Made by a program: the position numbers and the translations under genes | Notes under the pieces: model-generated | What the model was told of the DNA's origin: nothing | Seen by the model: only the letters and a program-made list of their open reading frames with translations | Database searches by the model: none | Part shown: in pieces, positions 33,040 to 43,709 of the stretch | Layout: the number at the start of each line of letters is the position of its first letter | Numbering within the stretch: position 1 is the stretch's first letter | Assembly: GCF_014596745.1 (NCBI RefSeq) | Contig: NZ_JABTCF010000002.1 | Location: 248,001-312,000 of the forward strand | Length of the DNA stretch: 64,000 bases | From: Maribacter aquimaris | Lineage (GTDB): Bacteria; Bacteroidota; Bacteroidia; Flavobacteriales; Flavobacteriaceae | Direction: 5' to 3'

Positions 33040-35283
33040 ATGAATAAATATATCGTAGTAATGGTTTCCGCACTTATGCCTTGGCTGGCTTTCTCTCAAG
33101 AGAAAGTGGAAGGAATGGTCATGGAGGTAAGTGAAGGGAATAAACATTTGGGATTGTCCGGGGCCAATGTGTATTGGATGGATTCCCAAATAGGAACAAT
33201 GACCAATGACGATGGCCTGTTCTCCATTCCATATAAAAAGGAATATAATAAATTGATTATAAGTTATGTAGGTTATGAATCGGATACATTGACGGTAAAT
33301 TCACCTAAAACGATACATCATACCTTAAAGGCTTTGAATGCGTTGGATGAGGTTGTGGTACATAAGAAACGGGATGCCATACAGAAAACATTCTACAGTG
33401 CCCAAAATGTGGTAACGGTGAATAGTGCTGAATTGTTAAAGGCAGCTTGTTGTAACCTTTCGGAAAGTTTTGAGACCAATCCGGCCATCGATGTCAATTT
33501 CTCCGATGCCCTAACAGGGACCAAACAGATACAGATGTTGGGTTTAACGAGTCCATATTTATTGATAACCCAAGAGAATATTCCCATGGTTCGGGGTGCC
33601 TCACAGGCTTTCGGATTAACATTTACCCCAGGTACCTGGGTCGAGAGTATACAAATTACCAAAGGGGCAGGAAGTGTCGTCAATGGTTATGAAAGTATTT
33701 CGGGCCAGATCAATACCGAGTTGGTAAAACCGCTAACCGATAAGGCCGTTTTTGTCAACGGATACGGGAATCAAAATGGGCGGTATGAATTGAATACCCA
33801 TTTCAATAAAAAACTGACCGAGAAATGGAGTTCGGGCTTGTACATCCATGCGAACCGAAGGGATGAAAAAGAAGATAACAATGGGGATGGATTCCTGGAT
33901 GCGCCTTTGGCGAACCAAATCAATGTGATGAACCGCTGGCAATACCAAAATCCCGAGACCGGATGGGTGAGTTTTATCAATGTCCGTTTTTTAAAGGATG
34001 AAAAGCAGGTAGGACAAACCGATTTCGATCCCTTTACGGATAAGTTCACAACCAACGCATGGGGAGGTGAGGTTGATACCAGAAGGTTCGATTCTTCGGT
34101 GAAGTTAGGCTATGTTTTTCCTGAATTGCCGTATCAGAGCCTCGGTATCCAGGGCTCTTATAGCATGCATAAACAAGATTCGTACTATGGTTTCAATCAA
34201 TACAATATTGATCATGAAAGTATCTATTCTAATTTTATCTTCAACTCGATTATCGGTGATACGCAGAACAAGTTCAAGACAGGATTTACCTTTGCGTATG
34301 ATGGATACAATGAGTTGGTAAATGTGGATAATTACGTACGCCATGATAATTCGGTAGGTGCCTTTTTTGAATATAGTTATGATAATCTGGATAAAGTAAG
34401 TTTAACCGCCGGATTAAGGGTCGATAACCACAACCGTCTAGGTACCTTTGTAACCCCTAGATTCCATATTCGATACACGCCTTGGGAATTGGGTAGTTTA
34501 AGGGGGTCTTTTGGAAGGGGTCGGAGAGCGGCCAATATCTTTGCCGAAAACCAACAGATATTCGCTTCCTCAAGACAAATAAATTTGATAGGGGCCAATG
34601 GGGGAAGTATTTATGGTTTTGAGCCTGAGGATGCTTGGAATTACGGGGTTAGTTTTCTTCAAGGCTTTCTTCTGTTCGAACGCAAGGGGAATGTCACCGT
34701 TGATTATTACAGAACCGATTTCAAAAACCAGATCGTTGTCGATTACGAAAACCCCAATGAAGTGGCATTTTATAATTTGGATGGAAAAAGCGTGGCCAAT
34801 AGTTTTCAGTTCGAGGTGAATTATGAAGTAGTGAAGAATCTCGATTTTAGAACGGCATATAAATATTATGACGTACAAACCGATTTTAGAACAGGTCGTT
34901 TACAGAAGCCTTTACAGGCCAAACATCGGTTTTTCGCGAATCTGGGCTATGAAACGACAGCAAGGGAAAATGGTTCACAATGGCGTTTTGATTATACCCT
35001 GCATACCTTGGGGGAACAGCGCTTGCCGAGTACCGAAAGTAATCCGGAACAATATCGATTAGGGGATTATTCCAAGCCCTATAGCTTAATGAATGCACAG
35101 ATTACGAAAGTATTCAATACTAATTTTGAGGTATATATCGGAGGTGAAAACTTATCGAATTACACTCAAGATAATCCTGTCTTAGGGGCTGATGATCCTT
35201 TTGGCGCAAATTTTGATACCAGTATCGTATATGCCCCCATTATGGGAAGGATGTTTTATGGAGGATTTAGATTTAAACTATGA
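33040..35283 (+). CDS. TonB-dependent receptor with carboxypeptidase-like N-domain
   Basis: A 747-residue outer-membrane protein: signal peptide (MNKYIVVMVSALMPWLAFSQ), a carboxypeptidase-regulatory-like beta-sandwich (about 21-100, GLSGANVYWMDSQIGTMTNDDGLF), a plug (about 110-235, with an unusual AACCNLSESF) and a 22-strand barrel ending in aromatic MFYGGFRFKL. It is probably an energised metal or metallophore transporter, because it lies between copA and a secreted HMA protein. The Cys-Cys in the plug could contact copper. The transported compound is not known. Confidence 0.9.
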   Translation: MNKYIVVMVSALMPWLAFSQEKVEGMVMEVSEGNKHLGLSGANVYWMDSQIGTMTNDDGLFSIPYKKEYNKLIISYVGYESDTLTVNSPKTIHHTLKALNALDEVVVHKKRDAIQKTFYSAQNVVTVNSAELLKAACCNLSESFETNPAIDVNFSDALTGTKQIQMLGLTSPYLLITQENIPMVRGASQAFGLTFTPGTWVESIQITKGAGSVVNGYESISGQINTELVKPLTDKAVFVNGYGNQNGRYELNTHFNKKLTEKWSSGLYIHANRRDEKEDNNGDGFLDAPLANQINVMNRWQYQNPETGWVSFINVRFLKDEKQVGQTDFDPFTDKFTTNAWGGEVDTRRFDSSVKLGYVFPELPYQSLGIQGSYSMHKQDSYYGFNQYNIDHESIYSNFIFNSIIGDTQNKFKTGFTFAYDGYNELVNVDNYVRHDNSVGAFFEYSYDNLDKVSLTAGLRVDNHNRLGTFVTPRFHIRYTPWELGSLRGSFGRGRRAANIFAENQQIFASSRQINLIGANGGSIYGFEPEDAWNYGVSFLQGFLLFERKGNVTVDYYRTDFKNQIVVDYENPNEVAFYNLDGKSVANSFQFEVNYEVVKNLDFRTAYKYYDVQTDFRTGRLQKPLQAKHRFFANLGYETTARENGSQWRFDYTLHTLGEQRLPSTESNPEQYRLGDYSKPYSLMNAQITKVFNTNFEVYIGGENLSNYTQDNPVLGADDPFGANFDTSIVYAPIMGRMFYGGFRFKL

Positions 35284-35300
35284 TAATTAACCAATAAAAG

Positions 35301-35657
35301 ATGAAAAGAACAATTTTAACAATAATGATGATGGTCGTAACCGTCGTAACGTTTGCACAAGAGAAGAACAAAAAAATGACCATGGAGGTCGATGGCAAAT
35401 GTGTAATGTGTAAAACCCGCATTGAAAAGGCGGCTTTGGGTGTAAAAGGGGTTAAATATGCTTCTTGGGACATACCGTCGCATCAATTGTCGCTCATTAT
35501 TGATGAGCGTAAGACAGATCCAATGAAAATAAAATCCGCTATAGTGGCAGTAGGTCATGACACCAAGGAGTTGAAAGCCACGGAGGAAGACTATAACTCT
35601 GTGCACCCGTGTTGTAAGTATAGGGATGATGATACCGATGATAGTGATGCACACTGA
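35301..35657 (+). CDS. Secreted heavy-metal-associated (HMA) domain protein
   Basis: A 118-residue exported protein with a signal peptide (to about VVTFAQ, 19) and one HMA domain whose metal site is CVMC (DGKCVMCKTRIEKAALG). The tail has a second cysteine pair and many Asp and His residues (HPCCKYRDDDTDDSDAH). It is likely a periplasmic copper chaperone or buffer serving the receptor and ATPase encoded upstream, 17 bases away. A terminator follows about 90 bases after the stop. Confidence 0.88.
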   Translation: MKRTILTIMMMVVTVVTFAQEKNKKMTMEVDGKCVMCKTRIEKAALGVKGVKYASWDIPSHQLSLIIDERKTDPMKIKSAIVAVGHDTKELKATEEDYNSVHPCCKYRDDDTDDSDAH

Positions 35658-35745
35658 TTTGTAATGGTGGGTAGAAGTAGTGAACCCCTTTCCAAAATGA
35701 AGTAGGGGAGGTACTTTTTTGGCAGAAACCTTAATATATGGATAC

Positions 35746-35776
35746 AACCATCTTTTTGGTAAAAGATGGTTTTTTT
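35746..35776 (+). terminator. Rho-independent terminator of the copper operon
   Basis: AACCATCTTT (746-755) pairs with AAAGATGGTT (762-771), six-base loop, followed by a T run to 776. Confidence 0.88.
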
Positions 35777-35803
35777 ATGTGTAAAAAATAGGGGTATGAA
35801 ACG

Positions 35804-35841
35804 AAAAAAGCCCCATTGGGGGATTCCCAATGGAGCTTTTT
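35804..35841. terminator. Bidirectional terminator between the copper operon and groEL
   Basis: AAAAAAGCCCCATTGGG pairs with CCCAATGGAGCTTTTTT with one mismatch. A runs on the left and T runs on the right allow use from both strands; it lies 32 bases beyond the groEL stop. Confidence 0.87.
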
Positions 35842-35873
35842 AAAAAAGTATTAGTGTTTTGTATGCCTAAGGC

Positions 35874-37520
<1,647 letters not shown>

Positions 37521-37612
37521 TTAAAATTTTAAATTCCAATAGCGAAATCCCAGTTGGCAATAAAGATTGCTTTTTTGGAATTTGCGATTTATTCAGTTGG
37601 AATTTACGTTAA

Positions 37613-37891
37613 TTAAATAATTGCTAAAATGTCACTTTCCCTCATCATCAGGTAATCGGTACCTTCTAATTTCAACTCAGTGCCAGCATATTTACCATAA
37701 AGAACGGTATCCCCAATCTTTACAGTAATTTGCTCATCCTTTGTTCCGGGACCAACTGCAACTACTTTTCCTTTTTGAGGTTTTTCTTTAGCGGTATCTG
37801 GAATATAAATACCGGAAGCGGTTTTGGTTTCTGCTGCCATTGGCTCGATTAAAACTCGGTCTGCCAATGGTTTAATGTTAACTTTAGCCAT
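37613..37891 (-). CDS. groES: Co-chaperonin GroES
   Basis: A 92-residue chaperonin 10 that caps GroEL. Typical N-terminus [12 protein letters not shown], mobile loop [19 protein letters not shown] and C-terminal [14 protein letters not shown]. It is first in the groES-groEL operon, with the secG terminator upstream separating it from the envelope operon. Confidence 0.98.
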   Translation of the reverse strand: MAKVNIKPLADRVLIEPMAAETKTASGIYIPDTAKEKPQKGKVVAVGPGTKDEQITVKIGDTVLYGKYAGTELKLEGTDYLMMRESDILAII

Positions 37892-37976
37892 ATTTATTAT
37901 TTTAAGTTGATTTTTATAACTGAATGTTATAGTCAGAAATTATGCCATTTCTTGAAAACTGACATATTGTAAAACA

Positions 37977-38010
37977 AAAATGCCAGCTTGTCATTCAAGC
38001 TGGCATTTTT
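37977..38010 (-). terminator. Rho-independent terminator after secG
   Basis: AAAATGCCAGCTTG and CAAGCTGGCATTTT form a perfect 14-bp stem with a five-base loop, flanked by A and T runs. It lies 22 bases past the secG stop and could work in both directions. Confidence 0.9.
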
Positions 38011-38032
38011 TATGTTTTAAGAAACGGATAGC

Positions 38033-38392
38033 TTAAAGACTATCTGAAGTATTATTGGTACTTGTAGGAGCAGCTGGTACTTCTTCGGGTACCGTTTCTG
38101 GAACGGTCTCCTCGATATCGCTACCTTGGAGAAGTTTAGATTCCGAATCGCTGTAGTTTCCCTTAAGTGCTATGTTGGAAGCCAAAATCAAGACAATCAG
38201 TAATGCGGAAAGAATCCATGTACTTTTATCCAAAAAGTCCCCTGTTTTCTTGACACCACCAACGACTTGGCTGCCTCCACCTCCAAAAGAGGAAGATAAT
38301 CCGCCTCCTTTTGGGTTTTGAACCATAATCACTAACACCAATAGAAAGCAAACTGCGATGATAAGAATCAAAAATATTGTAAATGTGCTCAT
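38033..38392 (-). CDS. secG: Preprotein translocase subunit SecG
   Basis: A 119-residue SecG with two membrane helices (about 4-22 and 56-75) and the family loop VQNPKGGGLSSSFGGG between them. The C-terminal tail is acidic, rich in Glu, Val and Pro, and lies beyond the second helix. SecG assists protein movement through SecYEG. It is the last gene of the miaB-regulator-lptE-TPR-secG operon. Confidence 0.96.
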   Translation of the reverse strand: MSTFTIFLILIIAVCFLLVLVIMVQNPKGGGLSSSFGGGGSQVVGGVKKTGDFLDKSTWILSALLIVLILASNIALKGNYSDSESKLLQGSDIEETVPETVPEEVPAAPTSTNNTSDSL

Positions 38393-38397
38393 CAGTA

Positions 38398-39345
38398 CTA
38401 TGTATTTTCTTGTTGTATTTTTTCTGCCGCTTTAATACGGTCTGCAAAGAAACCACTTTTTTCTGGATATTTCAAACTTAAAATCTTGTAAGCTTGAATG
38501 GCTTTCTTATACTTTTTCTGTTCCAAGTAAACCTTGGCCAAAGTTTCGGTCATCAATTCGTTTTTATCCAATTTCAAGGATTCTGTGATGTCGATTTTCT
38601 TGGCGGTCTTTGGGGTTGGTGATATCTTGGGATTGTTTTCGATGAACTTGTCTATAAGTTCGAACTTTTTCTTTTTTAGGACTTCTTTTTCCAACTGGAA
38701 ATCAATATCCCCATCGTTGGGTTCTTGGGGTGCGGTTTTGGCTGGTTTCCCTTCTTCCTTGGGTTGGCGTTCAATGGTCTTTACAGTGGCCAATTGCAAC
38801 CATTCACTGAAGGAATGTTTCTCTTTCTGTGTAAAAGGCAAAGGTTTTCCTATTTCAAGTTCTTTTTCGGCAATTTCCTTTTGCTCCTTTATGACCTTAT
38901 CAATTTTAGGGTCTTTTGATTTAAAAAGTTTTGGATCCAGAATTTGGTCCGCATCCTTAAGGTCTTGTGGTAGGGGTTTGTCCGTGGATTTTACTATCAA
39001 CGGTATTTTGTCCTCCGTAGGCTCATTTTTTATTTCGGCTTCCGTATCCTCTTGCCCTACGCTGGGGGTTTTACCGGATATCGTATCCGCTATCGTGTTT
39101 TGCAAGAAATCCTTGGAGGTGATGAAATCGAACAGAATGTCGCGATCTGTGGTGTAGGCGGCAGTCTTCTTAAGGGCGTTGTTGTATTTGAAACTGTTGA
39201 GGTTCCGAAGCCCCTTTAAATGGAGCGCCCTGGCCGCTTGGAAATAAGGGTATTCTTTCAATACGTCCTCTAACTGTTTGGTCTGTATTGGGGTAACGAC
39301 CTTTTCAGGGTTTTGTAATAGATATGTAAAATCCTGTACGTTCAT
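38398..39345 (-). CDS. TPR-like protein, function unknown
   Basis: A 315-residue hydrophilic protein with an N-terminal helical part (FTYLLQNPEKV; YPYFQAARALHLKGLRNL), a long charged middle rich in Lys, Glu and Pro (about 95-235), and a C-terminal tetratricopeptide-like repeat (LAKVYLEQKKYKKAIQAYKIL). No signal peptide or membrane segment. I recall it as conserved in Flavobacteriaceae beside lptE and secG; a scaffold role in envelope biogenesis is plausible but unproven. The start of secG follows five bases later. Confidence 0.8.
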   Translation of the reverse strand: MNVQDFTYLLQNPEKVVTPIQTKQLEDVLKEYPYFQAARALHLKGLRNLNSFKYNNALKKTAAYTTDRDILFDFITSKDFLQNTIADTISGKTPSVGQEDTEAEIKNEPTEDKIPLIVKSTDKPLPQDLKDADQILDPKLFKSKDPKIDKVIKEQKEIAEKELEIGKPLPFTQKEKHSFSEWLQLATVKTIERQPKEEGKPAKTAPQEPNDGDIDFQLEKEVLKKKKFELIDKFIENNPKISPTPKTAKKIDITESLKLDKNELMTETLAKVYLEQKKYKKAIQAYKILSLKYPEKSGFFADRIKAAEKIQQENT

Positions 39346-39420
39346 TGTTTTATATCAATAGCAGAGCCTTTTATATATATTCCGATTGGAGTCGGGGTGC
39401 TTTATCCTCAAACCGTGCAA

Positions 39421-39942
39421 TTACCAATCTGCAAGGGACTCATTGAAAATATCTTGGGTAATCCGTTCAAAAATAATCTCATGTGCTTCCGATTTAACGG
39501 ATGATAATTGAGCATCGGCATCATAGTCATAGAAAAACGAAAAGCGTTTTTCAAAATCGGCATCTTCCTTTGTTTTATTGTAAAAGCGCACATTGACTGC
39601 AATCGACAACCGGTTTTGTGCAGCGGTTTGTTGGGCGGTCGCACTCATAGGTGAGATTCGGTATTCTACAATTTCCCCTTCGTACAATAGATCGGCATTG
39701 TTGTTATTTACCAAATCCAAACTCGTTTGGTTTAGAATCCTGTCCTGCAACGCCAAGGTAAATTCCCTGTCCATACCCGGTTCAAAGGTAGAACCCGGAC
39801 TTTGGGTCGCATAGTTTTGAAAATAGTTCACTTGAAAAGTAGAGGCCGTACCCACATCGCCTCCAGTAAAATTATATATGCCACATCCCATCATTGGGAT
39901 ACAAATGACAACCAACAATATTATTTTTTTGAAGTCCTTCAT
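39421..39942 (-). CDS. lptE: LptE-like outer-membrane LPS assembly lipoprotein
   Basis: A 173-residue lipoprotein with a lipobox at MMGC (Cys20) followed by GIYNFTGGDV, the typical start of bacteroidotal LptE. The rest is an alpha/beta domain (FQVNYFQNYA; ERITQDIFNESLADW at the end). LptE plugs the LptD barrel that inserts lipopolysaccharide in the outer membrane. It begins two bases after the sigma-54-type regulator gene, so the two are probably co-expressed. Confidence 0.92.
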   Translation of the reverse strand: MKDFKKIILLVVICIPMMGCGIYNFTGGDVGTASTFQVNYFQNYATQSPGSTFEPGMDREFTLALQDRILNQTSLDLVNNNNADLLYEGEIVEYRISPMSATAQQTAAQNRLSIAVNVRFYNKTKEDADFEKRFSFFYDYDADAQLSSVKSEAHEIIFERITQDIFNESLADW

Positions 39943-39944
39943 GC

Positions 39945-41219
39945 TTACAGGTCGTATTGTTTTATTTTACGGTAAAGCGTACGTTCTGAAATGCCCAGTT
40001 CTGCAGCTGCGGCTTTTCGTTTGCCCTTGTTCCTTTCCAATGATTTCTTGATCAATTCCACTTCCTTTTCCTGTAAAGATAGGGTTTCTTCCTCTTCTAT
40101 CTCCTCTGCGAAATGGTACTTGTCTTCCACAGGGGGCGGGTCATAACTTTGTTGTTCAACCATGGGTTCCGGAAGCCGTAGGACCTCCATGGTTTCGTTT
40201 TCCTGCTCTTCGTAATCCTCATCACTATTTGAACCGTAGATTTTCTGGATCAGGCCTTCATTCTCTTTCTGCACCTTTTGGGTGTCTTTGTTCTTCAGTA
40301 ATTCCAAGGTCAATTTTTTCAAATCGGTAAGGTCTCCCTTCATATCGAATAAAACCTTGTACAGTATTTCCCGTTCGTTGCTAAAATCACTACCGCTCTT
40401 ACTTTGTCCCACTACAGCGGGTAAACTGGAGTTTCCTGTATTGGGTAGGTAACTGTTTAAGGTATTGGCTGAGATGATTCTTTCCCCTTCCAATACGGAT
40501 ATCTGTTCTGCGATGTTCCGCAATTGTCGAATATTCCCAGGCCAGCGATATTTGAATAGTAATTGTACGGCGTTATCCTCTAATCGAATGGTAGGCATTT
40601 TATATTTTTGTCCAAAATCGGAAGCAAATTTCCGAAATAATAAATGAATGTCTTCCTTGCGTTCACGAAGGGGGGGGATGTTGATTTCGACCGTACTCAA
40701 TCGATAATATAAGTCCTCCCTGAATTTTTCCTTTTGAATAGCCTTGATCATATCCATGTTGGTGGCTGCAACAATACGAACATCGGTTTTTTGTACCTGG
40801 GAAGATCCCACTTTCAGGAATTCCCCATTTTCGAGTACCCTTAAAAGTCGAACTTGTGTCGTCAATGGTAGTTCCCCGACTTCATCCAAAAAGATCGTGC
40901 CCCCATCGGCAACCTCGAAATATCCGCTTCGGGTGGAGGTTGCTCCAGTAAACGACCCTTTCTCATGGCCAAAAAGCTCACTATCAATAGTTCCTTCAGG
41001 AATCGCACCACAGTTTACCGCGATGTATTTTGCGTGTTTTCGGTGTGACAGGGAGTGAATGATCTTTGGGATCGATTCCTTTCCTACCCCACTTTCCCCA
41101 GTGACCAGGACAGAAATATCGGTGGGGGCAACCTGTATGGCTTTCTCTAGGGCCCGGTTGAGTTTGGGGTCGTTCCCAATGATTTCGAAACGTTGTTTTA
41201 TTGCTTGTACACCTTCCAT
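39945..41219 (-). CDS. Sigma-54 interaction domain regulator with Fis-type HTH
   Basis: A 424-residue AAA+ enhancer-binding-type activator. It starts almost directly with the ATPase domain (about 12-240): Walker A GESGVGKES (41-49), the sigma-54 contact loop GSFTGA (88-93, Ser for the usual Ala), Walker B GGTIFLDEVGEL and an R-finger region. There is no receiver, PAS or GAF sensor domain. A long acidic linker (about 290-380) precedes a Fis-type helix-turn-helix (ELGISERTLYRKIKQYDL, 407-424). It probably activates sigma-54 promoters and is embedded with lptE and secG, suggesting an envelope-linked regulon. Confidence 0.92.
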   Translation of the reverse strand: MEGVQAIKQRFEIIGNDPKLNRALEKAIQVAPTDISVLVTGESGVGKESIPKIIHSLSHRKHAKYIAVNCGAIPEGTIDSELFGHEKGSFTGATSTRSGYFEVADGGTIFLDEVGELPLTTQVRLLRVLENGEFLKVGSSQVQKTDVRIVAATNMDMIKAIQKEKFREDLYYRLSTVEINIPPLRERKEDIHLLFRKFASDFGQKYKMPTIRLEDNAVQLLFKYRWPGNIRQLRNIAEQISVLEGERIISANTLNSYLPNTGNSSLPAVVGQSKSGSDFSNEREILYKVLFDMKGDLTDLKKLTLELLKNKDTQKVQKENEGLIQKIYGSNSDEDYEEQENETMEVLRLPEPMVEQQSYDPPPVEDKYHFAEEIEEEETLSLQEKEVELIKKSLERNKGKRKAAAAELGISERTLYRKIKQYDL

Positions 41220-41243
41220 ATTATTCCTGTGAATTCAAGTATA

Positions 41244-42689
41244 TTATTTATTTTCACTAAGACCTACAGCTTCGCCGATTAGTGTGGCAGAGGTACAGTC
41301 ATTGATCTTGACATTTACAAAATCCCCCAGCTTGTAATTTTCTTTGGGAAAAACAGCAACCACGTTCTGTGAGTTACGACCCCTCCACATGCTGTCATCC
41401 TTCTTAGAGGTGCCTTCGATCAAGATTTCCTGGATCTTGCCTACATGCCTCTTTGTTCTCAACATGCAATGTTCCCGCTGTAGGGCAATGATTTCTGAAA
41501 GCCTGCGCTGTTTTACTTCATTGGGCACATCATCCTTCATTTTTCGGGCGGCCATGGTACCTGGGCGTTCTGAATACGAGTACATATAGCCGTAATCGTA
41601 CTTGACATAATCGAGGACGGCCAAGGTGGCTTGTTGGTCTTCTTCAGTCTCGGTAGGAAAACCGGAAATCATGTCATGGGACAAGGCGATATCTGGAATG
41701 ATCTTTTTAATATCGTCAATCAGCGCAAAATAATCTTCAATCGTATGTAAGCGATTCATCTCCTTTAAGATTCGATTGCTCCCGCTTTGTACAGGCAAAT
41801 GAATGTGGTTGCAGATATTCCGATGCTTTGCCATAGTCTTTATAACATCTAGATTCATGTCCTGTGGGTTCGAGGTTGAAAACCGAATACGCATTCCAGG
41901 TTGTGCCAAGGCGACCATTTCCAAAAGATTGGAAAAATCAACCGCGGTCGCAATTTGCATTTCAGAAGCCTTAGTAAAATCTTTTTTGAGTCCACCACCA
42001 TACCACAGGTAACTATCGACGTTCTGTCCGAGTAAGGTTATTTCCTTATAGCCCTTATTCCATAGATCATTGACCTCGTCGATTATCGATTGGGGGTCTC
42101 TACTGCGTTCACGCCCTCTGGTAAAAGGTACAACGCAAAACGTGCACATATTATCACAGCCCCTGGTAATCGATACAAAAGCACTTACCCCATTGGAGTT
42201 TAGTCTTACCGGGGAAATGTCACCATAGGTTTCGTCTTTTGAAAGAACAACATTGACAGCATCGCGACCCTCATCGATTTCTTGGATGAGGTTTGGCAGG
42301 TCTTTATAGGCATCAGGGCCTACGACCATATCGACGATCTTTTCCTCTTCGAGCAATTTGCTTTTGAGACGCTCGGCCATACAGCCTAAAACACCTACTT
42401 TCAAATGGGGTCTGTCCTTTTTTATGGCGTTGAATTTCTCGAGCCGTTTTCGTACAGTGGCTTCGGCCTTTTCCCGAATTGAGCAAGTGTTCACCAATAC
42501 CAAATCGGCAAGTTCCAATTCATTGGTGGTATTGAATCCTTCATTGGCCAAGATCGAGGCCACGATTTCACTATCTGAAAAATTCATAGCGCACCCGTAA
42601 CTCTCTATATATAGATTCCTTGTGTTTTTTTTATCCTTTTTTAGGGAGAGGGCATCCCCCTGAATTGATTCATCAATGATTTTCTCCAT
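41244..42689 (-). CDS. miaB: tRNA-2-methylthio-N6-dimethylallyladenosine synthase
   Basis: A 481-residue radical-SAM methylthiotransferase modifying A37 of tRNAs reading UNN codons. The N-terminal UPF0004 domain has three cluster-ligand cysteines (YGCAMNFSDSE, VNTCSIREKAE, LGCMAERLK); the radical SAM site is CDNMCTFC; the C-terminal TRAM domain is about 415-475. It heads the minus-strand operon and has a well-formed promoter. Confidence 0.97.
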   Translation of the reverse strand: MEKIIDESIQGDALSLKKDKKNTRNLYIESYGCAMNFSDSEIVASILANEGFNTTNELELADLVLVNTCSIREKAEATVRKRLEKFNAIKKDRPHLKVGVLGCMAERLKSKLLEEEKIVDMVVGPDAYKDLPNLIQEIDEGRDAVNVVLSKDETYGDISPVRLNSNGVSAFVSITRGCDNMCTFCVVPFTRGRERSRDPQSIIDEVNDLWNKGYKEITLLGQNVDSYLWYGGGLKKDFTKASEMQIATAVDFSNLLEMVALAQPGMRIRFSTSNPQDMNLDVIKTMAKHRNICNHIHLPVQSGSNRILKEMNRLHTIEDYFALIDDIKKIIPDIALSHDMISGFPTETEEDQQATLAVLDYVKYDYGYMYSYSERPGTMAARKMKDDVPNEVKQRRLSEIIALQREHCMLRTKRHVGKIQEILIEGTSKKDDSMWRGRNSQNVVAVFPKENYKLGDFVNVKINDCTSATLIGEAVGLSENK

Positions 42690-42720
42690 ATATTCACCCC
42701 TAGCTTAATAATGGGGGCAG

Positions 42721-42752
42721 CAAAGATAGTGCTTATTCCAATTTAATGACAA
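42721..42752 (-). promoter_or_regulatory. Promoter of the miaB operon
   Basis: On the minus strand: TTG (complement of 42750-42752), 21 bases, then TATCTTTG (complement of 42721-42728). This fits the Bacteroidota consensus and lies about 32 bases before the miaB start. Confidence 0.6.
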
Positions 42753-42822
42753 TATGACAGTATATTTTAGTACTAATTTAGGTTTTCAATCGTTTAAACC
42801 ACTGCTTTAAATTGAAGTAACC

Positions 42823-43551
42823 ATGAATTTTACAACATTGTCAAATACAATTAGGGAAAGTAATCCGTTGGATTTTGGTTCCATATTCAGTAAATCCATA
42901 GAACTGTTCAAAAATGTCTGGTTACAGGGATTTATAGTGGTTATACTTACCTTTGTAACCATTGTCCCTTTCTATGTTTTGGTTTATGTTCCGTTATTGA
43001 TTGCCGGGATATCAGATCCTGAAATGTTGAAAAGTGAACAGGTGCCCCCGGTGCTTTTAGTATCCATGGTGGTGTTGGTGCCTTTAATGCTTTTAGGTAT
43101 CATGACAGTAAGTCTTTTGCTGAATGCGGCATTCTTGCGTATTTGTAGGAATAAAGATTTGAACTTGGTGCATACCGACAATTACTTTTACTACTTTAAG
43201 AAATCATACGCTTTAAAAGCATTGCTTCTTTCCTTGATTATGTTGGGCTTGATCTCATTGGGGATGTTGACCTGTGGCTTGGGGATTTTTTACTTGATAG
43301 TGCCCATCTCATTAATGCCGGCATTCTTGGCCTTTGATGGGGAGTTGACGGCCATGGAGATCGTGAAATCAAGTTTTTCACTTGGCAACAAAAATTGGTT
43401 GGTGATCTTTGGGTTGATCATCATCATGGGGTTGGTCGCCGAATTAGGGATTTTACTCTGTTTTGTTGGGGTTTTCTTTACGGCTATGTTAGCCAAGATC
43501 CCTGTTTATTTTATGTATAAGGATGCTATTGGGTTTTCTTCAGAACCCTGA
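42823..43551 (+). CDS. Polytopic membrane protein of unknown function
   Basis: A 242-residue protein with five to six hydrophobic segments (about 35-60, 75-105, 130-155, 158-172, 195-230). It recalls the YciC/DUF975-type membrane proteins that tile repeated helices around a Phe-Lys-Ser motif (FSKSIELFKNVW at 23-34), but I cannot name a family with confidence. It diverges from miaB and is followed by a separate lipoprotein gene. No catalytic motif is visible. Confidence 0.72.
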   Translation: MNFTTLSNTIRESNPLDFGSIFSKSIELFKNVWLQGFIVVILTFVTIVPFYVLVYVPLLIAGISDPEMLKSEQVPPVLLVSMVVLVPLMLLGIMTVSLLLNAAFLRICRNKDLNLVHTDNYFYYFKKSYALKALLLSLIMLGLISLGMLTCGLGIFYLIVPISLMPAFLAFDGELTAMEIVKSSFSLGNKNWLVIFGLIIIMGLVAELGILLCFVGVFFTAMLAKIPVYFMYKDAIGFSSEP

Positions 43552-43709
43552 TTTTTTAGTCCCAAGTTTTTTTACGCAACGCTAGGGCGTAGATTGTATC
43601 TAATGGATATAACCATAAAATGATTGTGAAATGGCCAAAATGAATCCCTATGTCTTGTAGGGTCTTTGTTTTTGCGTTATAGCTGATCTTTTTTACTAAA
43701 AATTTTCCC

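Noticed and set aside
37892-37976. CIRCE heat-shock operator before groES
   Set aside because: No TTAGCACTC-N9-GAGTGCTAA inverted repeat is present in the leader.
38534-39157. 207-codon plus-strand open frame
   Set aside because: It lies opposite the TPR-like protein gene and has a low-complexity Ser/Phe composition typical of antisense frames.
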